Source: Flavobacterium sp. UBA2787 (GTDB lineage: Bacteria; Bacteroidota; Bacteroidia; Flavobacteriales; Flavobacteriaceae). From it: a DNA stretch of 52,867 nucleotides. Under the pieces are notes generated by a model. The model was not told where the DNA came from. It saw nothing but the letters and a program-made list of their open reading frames with translations, and ran no database searches. Every line of letters starts with the position of its first letter. Position 1 is the stretch's first letter. The stretch lies in assembly GCA_002352205.1 (NCBI GenBank), contig DEHZ01000006.1, positions 1 to 52,867 on the forward strand. The letters are read 5' to 3'. Below are positions 32,443 to 40,973 of this stretch, piece after piece. Made by a program: the position numbers and the translations under genes.

Positions 32443-33102
32443 TTGAAAAGAGAAATTATTATCACTTCCGATGGATCCACTTCCATTCATTTACCCGAAT
32501 GGGATGAGAGTTATCATTCGAAACACGGAGCCATTCAGGAAGCTCAACACGTATTTATAAAAAACGGATTGTCACTTTGCAAAAGGCAATCCGTTTCTGT
32601 TTTAGAGATTGGTTTTGGAACCGGTTTGAATGCGTTTATTACTTTTTTAGAAAGTCAGAAAAGCAATCAAAACATTGACTATGTTGGTGTAGAAGGTTTC
32701 CCTATTTCTGCTGAAGAAGTTTTGCAAATGAACTACGTTAATCAGTTGAATGCGAATCAATTTGAATTAGAATTTAAAAAGATGCATCAATCGGATTGGG
32801 AAGAAAATGTAACAATTTCAGAACACTTTCGACTAACAAAACGAAAACAATTATTCAATGACATCAACGACAAAAATCAATTTGACATCATCTATTTTGA
32901 TGCCTTCGGATATCGCGTTCAACCGGAATTGTGGAGTGTAGAAATTTTCATCATAATGTTTGAAGCGTTAAAAGAAGGCGGAATTTTAGTCACCTACGCA
33001 TGTCGCGGACCAATTAAAAATGCGATGAAAGAAGCAGGTTTTCAAATTGAAAAGTTGTCCGGACCACCGGGGAAAAGAGAAATGTTGAGAGGCTGGAAGT
33101 AG
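32443..33102 (+). CDS. mnmD: tRNA 5-methylaminomethyl-2-thiouridine methyltransferase (MnmD)
   Basis: 219-residue SAM-dependent methyltransferase equivalent to the N-terminal domain of E. coli MnmC, completing mnm5s2U34 in tRNAs. Motifs are HGAIQEAQHVFI, the SAM-binding LEIGFGTGLNAF, and DIIYFDAFGYRVQPELWS followed by VTYACRGPIKNAMKEAGF and GPPGKREMLRG. The FAD oxidase half of MnmC is absent, as in stand-alone MnmD proteins. The start is TTG at 32443, since no in-frame ATG precedes the conserved region. It begins 3 bases after the preceding stop. Confidence 0.9.
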   Translation: MKREIIITSDGSTSIHLPEWDESYHSKHGAIQEAQHVFIKNGLSLCKRQSVSVLEIGFGTGLNAFITFLESQKSNQNIDYVGVEGFPISAEEVLQMNYVNQLNANQFELEFKKMHQSDWEENVTISEHFRLTKRKQLFNDINDKNQFDIIYFDAFGYRVQPELWSVEIFIIMFEALKEGGILVTYACRGPIKNAMKEAGFQIEKLSGPPGKREMLRGWK

Positions 33103-33156
33103 AAGCTGTCAGTTATCAGTTTTCGTTTTAAAAAATCTTAATCAAAAATTATAAAC

Positions 33157-33948
33157 ATGTACAAAGTCACAGATTACACCATTTACGGTGAAGAAATGCA
33201 GTATGTTGAAATAAATTTAAGTCCTTCAGAATCGGTCGTTGCCGAAGCAGGAGGCTTTATGATGATGGAAGATGGAATCAGAATGAAAACAATTTTTGGC
33301 GATGGCAGTGATGCCGGTGGAATTATGGACAAACTATTTTCAGCCGGAAAAAGATTGCTCACAGGCGAAAGTTTGTTTATGACTTTATTCGAAAATAATT
33401 ATCCAAACCAACGCAAGATTTCATTTGCTTCGCCTTATCCGGGAAAGATTTTACCAATTGATTTGAATTCCGTTGGCGGAAAATTTATTTGTCAGAAAGA
33501 TGCTTTTTTATGTGCAAACCAAGGTGTGAAAATTGGTATTGAATTTTCCAGAAAGTTAGGTCGTGGTTTGTTTGGTGGCGAAGGTTTTATCATGCAAAAA
33601 TTAGAAGGTAGTGGAATGGCTTTCGTTCATGCCGGAGGAACAATGGCAAAAATTGATTTACAACCTGGCGAAATGATTAAAGTAGATACCGGTTGTGTGG
33701 TTGGATTTACTCAAAATGTTGATTATGATGTGCAACTTGTAGGAGGAATACGAAATACTATTTTTGGCGGCGAAGGGTTATTTTTTGCTACTTTAAAAGG
33801 TCCCGGGACAATATACGTACAATCGCTTCCATTTAGCCGTTTGGCAGGCAGAATATGGGCTGCAGCTCCACAAGGTGGTGGAAAGCATAAGGGCGAAGGA
33901 AGTCTTTTAGGTGGTTTAGGAAACCTTTTGGATGGCGATAATCGTTAA
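33157..33948 (+). CDS. AIM24 / TIGR00266 family protein
   Basis: 263-residue protein of the AIM24 (TIGR00266) family, built of repeated beta motifs. Recognisable are the N-terminal YGEEMQYVEINLSPSESV, VAEAGGFMMMEDGI, TGESLFMTLFEN, FICQKDAFLCANQGVKIGIE and LQPGEMIKVDTGCVVGFT, and a Gly-rich C terminus (GGLGNLLDGDNR). The yeast relative supports mitochondrial cristae structure. The bacterial role is not defined. Confidence 0.85.
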   Translation: MYKVTDYTIYGEEMQYVEINLSPSESVVAEAGGFMMMEDGIRMKTIFGDGSDAGGIMDKLFSAGKRLLTGESLFMTLFENNYPNQRKISFASPYPGKILPIDLNSVGGKFICQKDAFLCANQGVKIGIEFSRKLGRGLFGGEGFIMQKLEGSGMAFVHAGGTMAKIDLQPGEMIKVDTGCVVGFTQNVDYDVQLVGGIRNTIFGGEGLFFATLKGPGTIYVQSLPFSRLAGRIWAAAPQGGGKHKGEGSLLGGLGNLLDGDNR

Positions 33949-34050
33949 ACTTTAGCCAATTGGGATGTTAAAAAAATAGATTGTATTTTCTTTTTTTTTA
34001 AATTTACACAACGTTCTTTTTAATCAACTTCTACAATAAAAAATCACAAG

Positions 34051-34248
34051 ATGACAAGACCGATGTTTGCTTACACAAAACGTATTTTGGAAAGCGTAAG
34101 TTTTGATCCTAAATTATTTAGTAAAGAATTAGAGAAAGCATTAAAGCAGTTATTGCCTTATGAAATTGAGCAACTTAGAGATTGGTTGTTTAGCTTTACT
34201 AAAGAAAAACCTGAGTTAAAAAGCTGTTTAATCTATGTTAATCTATAA
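34051..34248 (+). CDS. Small conserved hypothetical protein
   Basis: 65 residues, predicted mostly helical (KRILESVSFDPKLFSKELEK, LLPYEIEQLRDWLFSF). The sequence TRPMFAYTKRILESVSFD is of a type I recall recurring in Bacteroidetes genomes. The gene has its own intrinsic terminator. No signal peptide. Function unknown. Confidence 0.7.
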   Translation: MTRPMFAYTKRILESVSFDPKLFSKELEKALKQLLPYEIEQLRDWLFSFTKEKPELKSCLIYVNL

Positions 34249-34250
34249 AA

Positions 34251-34280
34251 CTAAAGGAGCCTAAATAGCTCCTTTTTTTA
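34251..34280 (+). terminator. Intrinsic terminator
   Basis: Stem AAAGGAGC (34253-34260) and GCTCCTTT (34268-34275), seven-base loop, followed by a T run. Confidence 0.88.
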
Positions 34281-34281
34281 T

Positions 34282-35226
34282 TTATTTCTTTTGAATCGGA
34301 CTAATTATCTGAATGTCCTGAAAAGCAATCGCTCCCCGAACGACGCCACTAATCACATTGCGTAAGGCATCAATGATGTGAATTTTTAATTCGTTTTTAG
34401 GGTAAATTAAACTTACTTCACGAGCCGGTTTTGGGTCTTTAAAATGTTTAAGTTTTGCTTTGTCTTTCTCTTTTAAGTCTAAGGTGTGAAGATAGGGGAG
34501 AAGTGTAGTTCCTAATCCTTCATCGGCCAATTTTATTAAGGTTTCAAAACTTCCACTTTCAATGTGAAAATTAAATTTATCAGAGTTTCCGGGATTGTTT
34601 TTGCATAAATTCAAAATTCCGTCTCTAAAACAATGTCCGTCTTGAAGCAATAAAATTTCGTCTAAATTCAAATCAGAAACTTCAATTTCTTTTTTATCAA
34701 AAACAGAATGACTTTCCGGGATATAGGCAACAAATGGTTCATAAAACAAAACCACTTCTTTAATTTTTTCTTCTTCCAAAGGGGTAGCGGCAATAGCAGC
34801 ATCTAAATGACCATTTTTTAATTTGACAATTATTTCATCGGTGTTTAATTCTTCTATAATCAAATTAACCTTCGGGTATTTTTTGATGAAATTATTCAAA
34901 AACATCGGCAGTAAAGTGGGCATAACAGTTGGGATAATTCCTAATCTGAATTCGCCACCAATAAATCCTTTTTGTTGATCTACAATATCTTGAATGCGAT
35001 TCGCTTCGTTTACGATGTTTTTGGATTGGTTTACGATTTTCTGACCTATTTCTGTGAGTTGAATTGGTTTTTTGGTTCTGTCGAAAATTTGAATGCCAAG
35101 TTCTTCTTCAATCTTTTGAATTTGCATGCTCAATGTTGGTTGAGTAACAAAACATTTTTCGGCAGCTAATGTAAAATTCTTGTGTTCTGCTACAGCTAAC
35201 ACATATTGTAATTGAGTAATTGTCAT
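34282..35226 (-). CDS. oxyR: OxyR-type LysR regulator of the peroxide response
   Basis: 314-residue LysR-family regulator with an N-terminal helix-turn-helix (MTITQLQYVLAVAEHKNFT, TQPTLSMQIQKIEEELG). The redox pair of OxyR is present at the same numbering as in E. coli: Cys199 in LLQDGHCFRD and Cys208 in ILNLC. Peroxide would oxidise them to a disulfide and activate the protein. It is divergent from dps, a classic OxyR target. The ATG at 35226 is preferred because the frame extension to 35265 crosses the promoter. Confidence 0.92.
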   Translation of the reverse strand: MTITQLQYVLAVAEHKNFTLAAEKCFVTQPTLSMQIQKIEEELGIQIFDRTKKPIQLTEIGQKIVNQSKNIVNEANRIQDIVDQQKGFIGGEFRLGIIPTVMPTLLPMFLNNFIKKYPKVNLIIEELNTDEIIVKLKNGHLDAAIAATPLEEEKIKEVVLFYEPFVAYIPESHSVFDKKEIEVSDLNLDEILLLQDGHCFRDGILNLCKNNPGNSDKFNFHIESGSFETLIKLADEGLGTTLLPYLHTLDLKEKDKAKLKHFKDPKPAREVSLIYPKNELKIHIIDALRNVISGVVRGAIAFQDIQIISPIQKK

Positions 35227-35227
35227 T

Positions 35228-35265
35228 TTGATAGTAAAATTTGATGCAAAGATAAAAACTATCAA
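35228..35265. promoter_or_regulatory. Candidate OxyR operator overlapping the oxyR promoter
   Basis: Perfect 8-bp inverted repeat TTGATAGT (35228-35235) and ACTATCAA (35258-35265) containing the ATAG/CTAT half-site elements expected of OxyR sites. The minus-strand -7 box TATCTTTG (35247-35254) sits between the arms, so binding would directly affect oxyR transcription, with dps transcribed from the other side. Confidence 0.45.
35247..35254 (-). promoter_or_regulatory. TAnnTTTG promoter element for oxyR
   Basis: TATCTTTG on the minus strand, 21 bases upstream of the oxyR ATG. Confidence 0.6.
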
Positions 35266-35332
35266 TTTTATTTATATTATATAACCTTATTTTTTTGTAA
35301 ATTTATTATATAAAAATTTAAAATATTATAAA

Positions 35333-35812
35333 ATGAAAACGAACAGTTTAGGTTTAGATGTAAAGAAAACAGAGGTTTTAGCAGCCGAATTAAATATTTT
35401 ATTAGCCAATTTCCAAGTGTATTATCAAAACTTGAGAGGATTGCATTGGAACATACGCGGAAAACGCTTTTTTGATCTTCATGTTAAGTTTGAGGAATTG
35501 TATAATGATAGTCAATTGAAAATTGATTTAATAGCAGAAAGAATACTCACTTTAGGTGGAAGACCATTACACACGTTTGAAGATTATATTAAAAACAATA
35601 AGTTATTTGTTGGTAAAGATGTTTCAAAAGATGAAGAAGCTGTTGGTTTGATTGTAAGCTCCTTAGCTCAGCTTTTAAAGATTGAAAGAGTAATTTTACA
35701 GCAGTCAGACGAAGCATCGGATGAAGGAACGAATTCGATGATGAGTGATTTCATCAAAGAACAAGAAAAAACAATTTGGATGATGAAGGCTTGGTTAGAA
35801 GAAGAAATATAG
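35333..35812 (+). CDS. dps: Dps-family DNA-binding ferritin-like protein
   Basis: 159-residue four-helix ferritin-like protein. The dinuclear ferroxidase residues are in LRGLHWNIRGKRFFDLHVKF and EELYNDSQLKIDLIAERI (His, Asp, Glu), followed by GGRPLHTFEDY. Dps assembles as a dodecamer that oxidises Fe(II) with hydrogen peroxide, stores iron and shields DNA. It is transcribed divergently from oxyR across a 106-base region, fitting peroxide induction. No exact TAnnTTTG box precedes it. Confidence 0.93.
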   Translation: MKTNSLGLDVKKTEVLAAELNILLANFQVYYQNLRGLHWNIRGKRFFDLHVKFEELYNDSQLKIDLIAERILTLGGRPLHTFEDYIKNNKLFVGKDVSKDEEAVGLIVSSLAQLLKIERVILQQSDEASDEGTNSMMSDFIKEQEKTIWMMKAWLEEEI

Positions 35813-35865
35813 TTAATTTTTTTTTAAATTATTAGATTTTTTTAACAAATCCACATCCTAAAAGG

Positions 35866-35873
35866 TATATTTG
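35866..35873 (+). promoter_or_regulatory. TAnnTTTG promoter element, near-leaderless
   Basis: TATATTTG ends five bases before the ATG at 35879, so the transcript would be leaderless or nearly so. Confidence 0.5.
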
Positions 35874-35878
35874 CAATT

Positions 35879-36169
35879 ATGAAAATAGTTGTTCACATAG
35901 TTATATTTCTGTTTATATCATTTTTGTCTTTGCCCACAATTGTTGGTTTTTTGGATAATGATGATACAGATGTTTCTATTGTTTACAGCATGTCTGAAGA
36001 AGAGGAAGTACACAAAAACTTTAATTTAAAAGAGGCTCTTAAAACGAGCAAACAAGTTTTTTCTCTTCGTTTTCAAATGCCTACTTCAAAAAAAATTGTT
36101 ACTGAAAATCATATTCAATATGATTCAGTTTTAGAGGAAATTTTTTCTCCACCTCCTGATTTATCATAA
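35879..36169 (+). CDS. Hypothetical protein with N-terminal hydrophobic segment
   Basis: 96 residues. The first 25 (MKIVVHIVIFLFISFLSLPT) form a signal or membrane anchor. The rest is an acidic then mixed tail (DNDDTDVSIVYSMSEEEEVH) ending in SPPPDLS. It precedes the SulP-carbonic anhydrase pair by 71 bases, and no terminator separates them, so it may be cotranscribed. I do not recognise a family. Confidence 0.55.
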   Translation: MKIVVHIVIFLFISFLSLPTIVGFLDNDDTDVSIVYSMSEEEEVHKNFNLKEALKTSKQVFSLRFQMPTSKKIVTENHIQYDSVLEEIFSPPPDLS

Positions 36170-36240
36170 TGAAATAGTCTTCGTTAATAAACGAGATTAA
36201 TAGTTTTTGCTATTTATTCATTATCATATTTTTAAGGTCA

Positions 36241-37842
36241 ATGACAAAAAAAACCAATCTTTTAGGTCACCTAAAATCAGATTTTGCATCAGGTTTGGTG
36301 GTATTCTTAGTGGCACTTCCTTTATGTTTAGGAATTGCTTTGGCATCCGGAGCCCCTCTTTTTTCCGGAATAATTTCAGGTGTTATCGGTGGTATTATAG
36401 TTGGATTTCTCAGTAAATCTCATATTAGTGTTACCGGACCGGCTGCAGGTTTAACGGCAATCGTATTAACAGCCATAACCGACTTAGGTGCTTACAACAT
36501 ATTTCTAACGGCTGTAATTATCGCTGGTTTAATCCAACTAATTTTAGGGTTTTTGAAAGCAGGTAGTATTTCTAATTACTTTCCAACAAATGTAATAGAA
36601 GGTATGCTTGCCGGTATTGGAATTATTATTTTCTTAAAACAAATTCCCCATGCCGTTGGATATGATAAAGTTACCGAAGGAGATACGTCTTTTTTTGAGC
36701 AAGGTGGTTCAAATATGTTTGAAACAATAATCGATTCTTTTAATTACATCAATTATGGTTCAATCATTATCACAGCAATTGCATTGGCTATTTTGATTTT
36801 GTGGGACAAAGTTCCGTTCTTGAAAAGTTTAAAATTAGTTCCGGCTGCTTTAATTGCGGTATTTTCAGGAATAATTGTTAATGAAATTTTCATTAGAACA
36901 GGAAGTTCACTTCAAGTGTCAAGTGACCATTTAGTTATGTTGCCAACACCATCTACTTTTACAGAGTTTCAAGCGATGTTTGTAATTCCTGATTTTTCTG
37001 TTTCTACCTTCAGTAATCCAAAAGTCTGGATTGTAGCCGTTACAATTGCCATTGTGGCCTCTATTGAAACACTATTGTGTATTGAAGCTGCGGATAGAAT
37101 GGATCCATACAAACGTTTCACGAATACTAATGTAGAATTGAAAGCTCAAGGAATTGGAAACTTATTAAGTGGTTTAATTGGTGGTTTACCAATGACTTCG
37201 GTAGTTGTTCGTTCTTCTGCTAATGCGAATGCAGGTGCCAGAACAAAAGCTTCTGCTATAATTCACGGACTTCTATTAATGATTAGTGTGCTTTCAATTG
37301 CACCTTTTTTAAATAAAATTCCATTAGCTACCTTAGCGGCAATATTACTTTTAATTGGATACAGACTGGCTAAACCAGCCCATTTTGTACATTTTATTAA
37401 GAAAGGTAAATACCAATATATTCCATTTATTGCTACAGTAGTTGCTGTTGTGTTTTTAGATTTACTAAAAGGAGTTGCATTAGGTATGTTAATTAGTATT
37501 TTCTTTGTATTGAGAGGTAATTTCAAGCGAGCCTATTCCTTTAAAAAAGAAGATTATCATGACGATGATGTAATTCATATCCAGTTGGCTCAAGAGGTTT
37601 CCTTCTTAAACAAAGCAGCTATCAAAAACACATTGAATAACTTACCTGAAAAATCGAAAGTAGTAATTGATGCTTCTGATACAGTTTACATTGCTCACGA
37701 TGTACTTGATTTAATTGAAGAATTCAAAGACATTAGAGCAGTTGAAGATAATATTGAGGTTGTGTTGGTTGGTTTTAAAGATGCATATAACTTAGATAAT
37801 AGTGATGAAGGACAGCATGTTTCCTTTAAAAAAAATGATTAA
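36241..37842 (+). CDS. SulP-family anion transporter, probable bicarbonate uptake
   Basis: 533-residue SulP/SLC26 transporter with 12 to 14 helices. Seen are FASGLVVFLVALPLCLGIAL, the SLC26 signature region SHISVTGPAAGLTAIVL, GMLAGIGIIIFLKQIPHAVG, IASIETLLCIEAADRMDPY and GGLPMTSVVVRSSANANAG, then a C-terminal STAS-like domain (about residues 440-530, VVIDASDTVYIAHDVLDLIE). The carbonic anhydrase gene follows by 21 bases, which favours bicarbonate as substrate over sulfate, by analogy with BicA-type SulP proteins. This is inference from context. Confidence 0.9.
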   Translation: MTKKTNLLGHLKSDFASGLVVFLVALPLCLGIALASGAPLFSGIISGVIGGIIVGFLSKSHISVTGPAAGLTAIVLTAITDLGAYNIFLTAVIIAGLIQLILGFLKAGSISNYFPTNVIEGMLAGIGIIIFLKQIPHAVGYDKVTEGDTSFFEQGGSNMFETIIDSFNYINYGSIIITAIALAILILWDKVPFLKSLKLVPAALIAVFSGIIVNEIFIRTGSSLQVSSDHLVMLPTPSTFTEFQAMFVIPDFSVSTFSNPKVWIVAVTIAIVASIETLLCIEAADRMDPYKRFTNTNVELKAQGIGNLLSGLIGGLPMTSVVVRSSANANAGARTKASAIIHGLLLMISVLSIAPFLNKIPLATLAAILLLIGYRLAKPAHFVHFIKKGKYQYIPFIATVVAVVFLDLLKGVALGMLISIFFVLRGNFKRAYSFKKEDYHDDDVIHIQLAQEVSFLNKAAIKNTLNNLPEKSKVVIDASDTVYIAHDVLDLIEEFKDIRAVEDNIEVVLVGFKDAYNLDNSDEGQHVSFKKND

Positions 37843-37863
37843 TATTTTAAAAATAAATAAAAA

Positions 37864-38499
37864 ATGAGTGAGTTTTATAAAAAAATACTAGACAACAACA
37901 AACAGTGGGTTGAAAATAAATTAAAAATAGACCCAGATTTCTTTGAAGGATTATCAAAAGGACAAAGTCCACCTTTATTATGGATTGGATGTTCAGATAG
38001 TAGAGTTCCTGCAAATGAAATAATTGGGGCTGCACCGGGTGAAGTTTTTGTACATAGAAACATAGCAAATATGGTTGTTCATACAGACATGAATATGTTA
38101 AGTGTACTCGATTATGCTGTAAATGCACTTAAAGTAAAACATATTATTGTTTGCGGACATTACGGTTGCGGAGGCGTTAAAGCAGCCATGGGAAATAGCT
38201 CTATTGGTGTAATTGATAATTGGATTAGACACATTAAAGATGTTTATCGTTTTAATCAATCTGAATTAGATGCTATTGAAAATGAAGACGAACGATTCAA
38301 TAAATTTGTAGAATTAAACGTAAAAGAACAAGTTTTTGATTTGGCTAAAACGTCAATTGTTCAGTCGGCTTGGAAATCCGGACAGGACTTAACAATTCAC
38401 GGATGGGTTTACGGATTGAATTCCGGTTACGTAACCGACTTAGGTGTAAACTTCAAGAATAACGATGAGTTAGACGAAGTTTATCAATTGAAATTTTAA
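37864..38499 (+). CDS. Beta-class carbonic anhydrase
   Basis: 211-residue zinc enzyme interconverting CO2 and bicarbonate. The zinc ligands are Cys43 in IGCSDSRVPAN, with the Asp45-Arg47 dyad, and His99 and Cys102 in CGHYGCGGVKAAM. The length is that of the plant- and E. coli Can-like beta class, and no signal peptide is seen, so it is cytoplasmic. It lies 21 bases after the SulP transporter and ends at a strong terminator, implying an operon for inorganic carbon supply. Confidence 0.95.
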   Translation: MSEFYKKILDNNKQWVENKLKIDPDFFEGLSKGQSPPLLWIGCSDSRVPANEIIGAAPGEVFVHRNIANMVVHTDMNMLSVLDYAVNALKVKHIIVCGHYGCGGVKAAMGNSSIGVIDNWIRHIKDVYRFNQSELDAIENEDERFNKFVELNVKEQVFDLAKTSIVQSAWKSGQDLTIHGWVYGLNSGYVTDLGVNFKNNDELDEVYQLKF

Positions 38500-38503
38500 A
38501 TTT

Positions 38504-38528
38504 AAAGCCATCTTCGGATGGCTTTTTT
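38504..38528 (+). terminator. Intrinsic terminator of the SulP-carbonic anhydrase operon
   Basis: Perfect 9-bp stem AAAGCCATC (38504-38512) and GATGGCTTT (38517-38525) closed by a stable TTCG tetraloop, followed by Ts. Confidence 0.9.
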
Positions 38529-38529
38529 A

Positions 38530-39723
38530 TTAATCCAAATTCTCATTAAATGCCGATGGAAGCATTTGTGGAATAAATTTTATCAAAATTGGTAAAAGCA
38601 AACTTCCACCCGGAAGCAAAAAAATAGTTAACGATGGAATTGTTTTACAAACATCCAGCAATTGCTTTTTCATTCGTTTTTTTTCATTGGCGTCTAATTC
38701 TCGGGTAGTTGAGGCGGCGAGAAGTTTTACCAAATCTTTGCTATCTATTAATTCTTTATGCAAGCGTTTCTTGTTTCGCGAAATAAGCATAACAACACTT
38801 TGCGTAGTTTGATCATAAAAATGCTTTATCGGATTGGAATAGTTAAAATACGGAATATCATTTCGGTATTTCTTTATAAATTCATCAATCACTATTAAAC
38901 TTTCAACAATATAAAAACGTTCTAACTTTAAAATTGAACCTAAATCATATAAAAAAGCTCCTTCATTTTTCTCCATTTTTTCATCACTCCAAATCGCCAT
39001 TCCTGCCAAATCCATGACATAATATTTTTCTAAATCAGTTTTAAGGAAATCTAAATTCAACGCATTTAAATCACTAATCTTGAAACCTGAAAATTTGGTG
39101 TAGCGAACAGATGTTTCAAACAATTTTATCAATAAATCATCATAATGCGATTTGTTTGATTTTGTTGTTAAAGAAAGCGTCACAACACCAACAATAATTT
39201 CTTCCAATTTCTGAATATAACCTTTGGTTAATTCGCCATTTACCAGATAATTATGAAAAGCTAACACATCAATAAACAAAAGTGCATTCGTAACAATGTG
39301 CGAAAAATTTTTGCTCACAATATTATCATTCGTTTGAACTCTGGAATCAATGATTTTTTCTAATTGAATCGCTTTACTTTCAGAAGGCAAAATCTTTTTA
39401 AAAAACGAAAATCCCTTCGGATGCATGAGATTATAAAAATCTAACGTTAAATCTACAAAATTCGATTTTTCCGGATTTTTTTCAGTTAACTGATAAATGC
39501 CAAAAAGAGTATTCAATAATGCAACTTTAGAAACTTCTTCAGATGTCCAACCTTGCATCGATAAAGGCTCAAGAGTATCAATACTCACTACATGACCATA
39601 GATAAACCCAGTCTCTCTTGTTCTACAATAAAAATCCTTTGTGTTGTATAAATAAGGTGAATTCAACAAATAATATTTGCTGAAAAATTTATCTACCCAA
39701 CCTTGTGCAGAAGGATTAATCAT
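38530..39723 (-). CDS. LETM1-related protein
   Basis: 397-residue protein. Most is helical with no obvious signal peptide. The last 70 residues (LDANEKKRMKKQLLDVCKTI then PSLTIFLLPGGSLLLPILIK) resemble the membrane-proximal segment of mitochondrial LETM1, including the hydrophobic helix with LLPGGSLLLP. I recall flavobacterial relatives named LETM1-related biofilm-associated protein. The similarity suggests a membrane protein, possibly linked to cation exchange or ribosome contact, but the function is not established. A TAnnTTTG box lies just upstream. Confidence 0.78.
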   Translation of the reverse strand: MINPSAQGWVDKFFSKYYLLNSPYLYNTKDFYCRTRETGFIYGHVVSIDTLEPLSMQGWTSEEVSKVALLNTLFGIYQLTEKNPEKSNFVDLTLDFYNLMHPKGFSFFKKILPSESKAIQLEKIIDSRVQTNDNIVSKNFSHIVTNALLFIDVLAFHNYLVNGELTKGYIQKLEEIIVGVVTLSLTTKSNKSHYDDLLIKLFETSVRYTKFSGFKISDLNALNLDFLKTDLEKYYVMDLAGMAIWSDEKMEKNEGAFLYDLGSILKLERFYIVESLIVIDEFIKKYRNDIPYFNYSNPIKHFYDQTTQSVVMLISRNKKRLHKELIDSKDLVKLLAASTTRELDANEKKRMKKQLLDVCKTIPSLTIFLLPGGSLLLPILIKFIPQMLPSAFNENLD

Positions 39724-39739
39724 TGTTTCAATTTTTATG

Positions 39740-39747
39740 CAAAGCTA
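39740..39747 (-). promoter_or_regulatory. TAnnTTTG promoter element for the LETM1-related gene
   Basis: TAGCTTTG on the minus strand, 17 bases before the ATG at 39723. Confidence 0.6.
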
Positions 39748-39761
39748 TTGCTTTTAAAACA

Positions 39762-39792
39762 AAAATTCCCGAAAATTATAGTCGGGAATTTT
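39762..39792 (-). terminator. Intrinsic terminator of the M42 peptidase gene
   Basis: Perfect 11-bp stem AAAATTCCCGA (39762-39772) and TCGGGAATTTT (39782-39792) with a nine-base loop, just after the M42 stop on the minus strand. Confidence 0.8.
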
Positions 39793-39807
39793 AAATTTTA
39801 GTTATTT

Positions 39808-40896
39808 TTATTTGAAGTAAGAGAAGGTTTCATTATTCTCAATTTTCAACAAGGTTTCATAAATTAATTTAATCACATTTTCCACATCGTCACGATGAAC
39901 CATCTCCACGGTTGTGTGCATGTACCGAAGTGGCAACGAAATTAAGGCAGAAGCAACTCCGCCATTACTATATGCAAACGCATCAGTATCCGTTCCTGTT
40001 ACTCGAGAAGAAGCCAAACGTTGAAACGGAATTTTCTTTTCTTCTGCTGTGTTAATGATTAATTCACGTAGATTATTTTGCACCGCCGGAGCGTAAGTAA
40101 CAACCGGACCTTTTCCAATTTGAGTTTCACCTTCAATTTTTTTGTCAATCATTGGTGTGGTTGTGTCATGACAAACATCGGTAACAATTGCAACATTTAG
40201 TTTAATGGTTTTAGTAATCATTTCGGCACCACGCAAACCAACTTCTTCTTGAACAGAATTGGTAATGTATAGTCCAAAAGGCAATTTCTTTTTGTTTTCA
40301 TGCAATAATCGGGCAACTTCGGCAATCATAAATCCGCCCATTCGGTTATCAATGGCACGGCAAACAAATTTATTTTCATTCAACACCATAAATTCATCAG
40401 GATAAGTGATGACACAACCCACATGAACGCCCATTTTTTCAACTTCTTCTTTGGTAGAACAGCCTAAATCGATAAATAAATTATCAATACGAGCCGTTTC
40501 TTCTTTGCCACGGTTTCTGGTGTGAATAGCCGGCCAGCCAAAAACTCCTTTTACAATACCTTTTTTGGTATGAATATTTACGCGTTTGGAAGGTGCAATT
40601 TGATGATCGGAACCACCATTTCTGATGACATAAATTAATCCGTTATCGGTAATATAATTCACATACCATGAAATTTCATCCGAATGACCTTCAATCACAA
40701 CTTTATAAGGAGCATCGGGATTTATAACGCCAACAGCAGTTCCATACGTATCAGTAATAAACGTGTCAACATACGGTTTTACATAGTCCATCCAAAGTTT
40801 TTGACCCTCTGATTCATAGCCTGTTGGAGAAGCATTATTTAAATAATTCTCTAAAAAAGTGAGCGATGATTTTTTTAGTATGGTTTTTGCAGACAT
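39808..40896 (-). CDS. M42-family metallo-aminopeptidase
   Basis: 362-residue dinuclear-metal aminopeptidase of the FrvX/tetrahedral-aminopeptidase family, cytoplasmic, trimming peptides from the N terminus. All expected ligands are visible in order: His in VIEGHSDEISW, Asp in RAIDNRMGGF, the Glu-Glu pair in VQEEVGLRGAE, Asp in VTDVCHDTT, and His in RYMHTTVEMVHRDD. Length is normal. It is monocistronic and divergent from the DUF4294 gene. Confidence 0.92.
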   Translation of the reverse strand: MSAKTILKKSSLTFLENYLNNASPTGYESEGQKLWMDYVKPYVDTFITDTYGTAVGVINPDAPYKVVIEGHSDEISWYVNYITDNGLIYVIRNGGSDHQIAPSKRVNIHTKKGIVKGVFGWPAIHTRNRGKEETARIDNLFIDLGCSTKEEVEKMGVHVGCVITYPDEFMVLNENKFVCRAIDNRMGGFMIAEVARLLHENKKKLPFGLYITNSVQEEVGLRGAEMITKTIKLNVAIVTDVCHDTTTPMIDKKIEGETQIGKGPVVTYAPAVQNNLRELIINTAEEKKIPFQRLASSRVTGTDTDAFAYSNGGVASALISLPLRYMHTTVEMVHRDDVENVIKLIYETLLKIENNETFSYFK

Positions 40897-40955
40897 AGAT
40901 TTTGTATTTTTTTGCTAAAATATAAATAAGATAACACAGTTATAGTATAAATCTT

Positions 40956-40963
40956 TACTTTTG
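40956..40963 (+). promoter_or_regulatory. TAnnTTTG promoter element for the DUF4294 gene
   Basis: TACTTTTG, exact match, 10 bases upstream of the ATG at 40974. Confidence 0.65.
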
Positions 40964-40973
40964 ATTTTTATTT

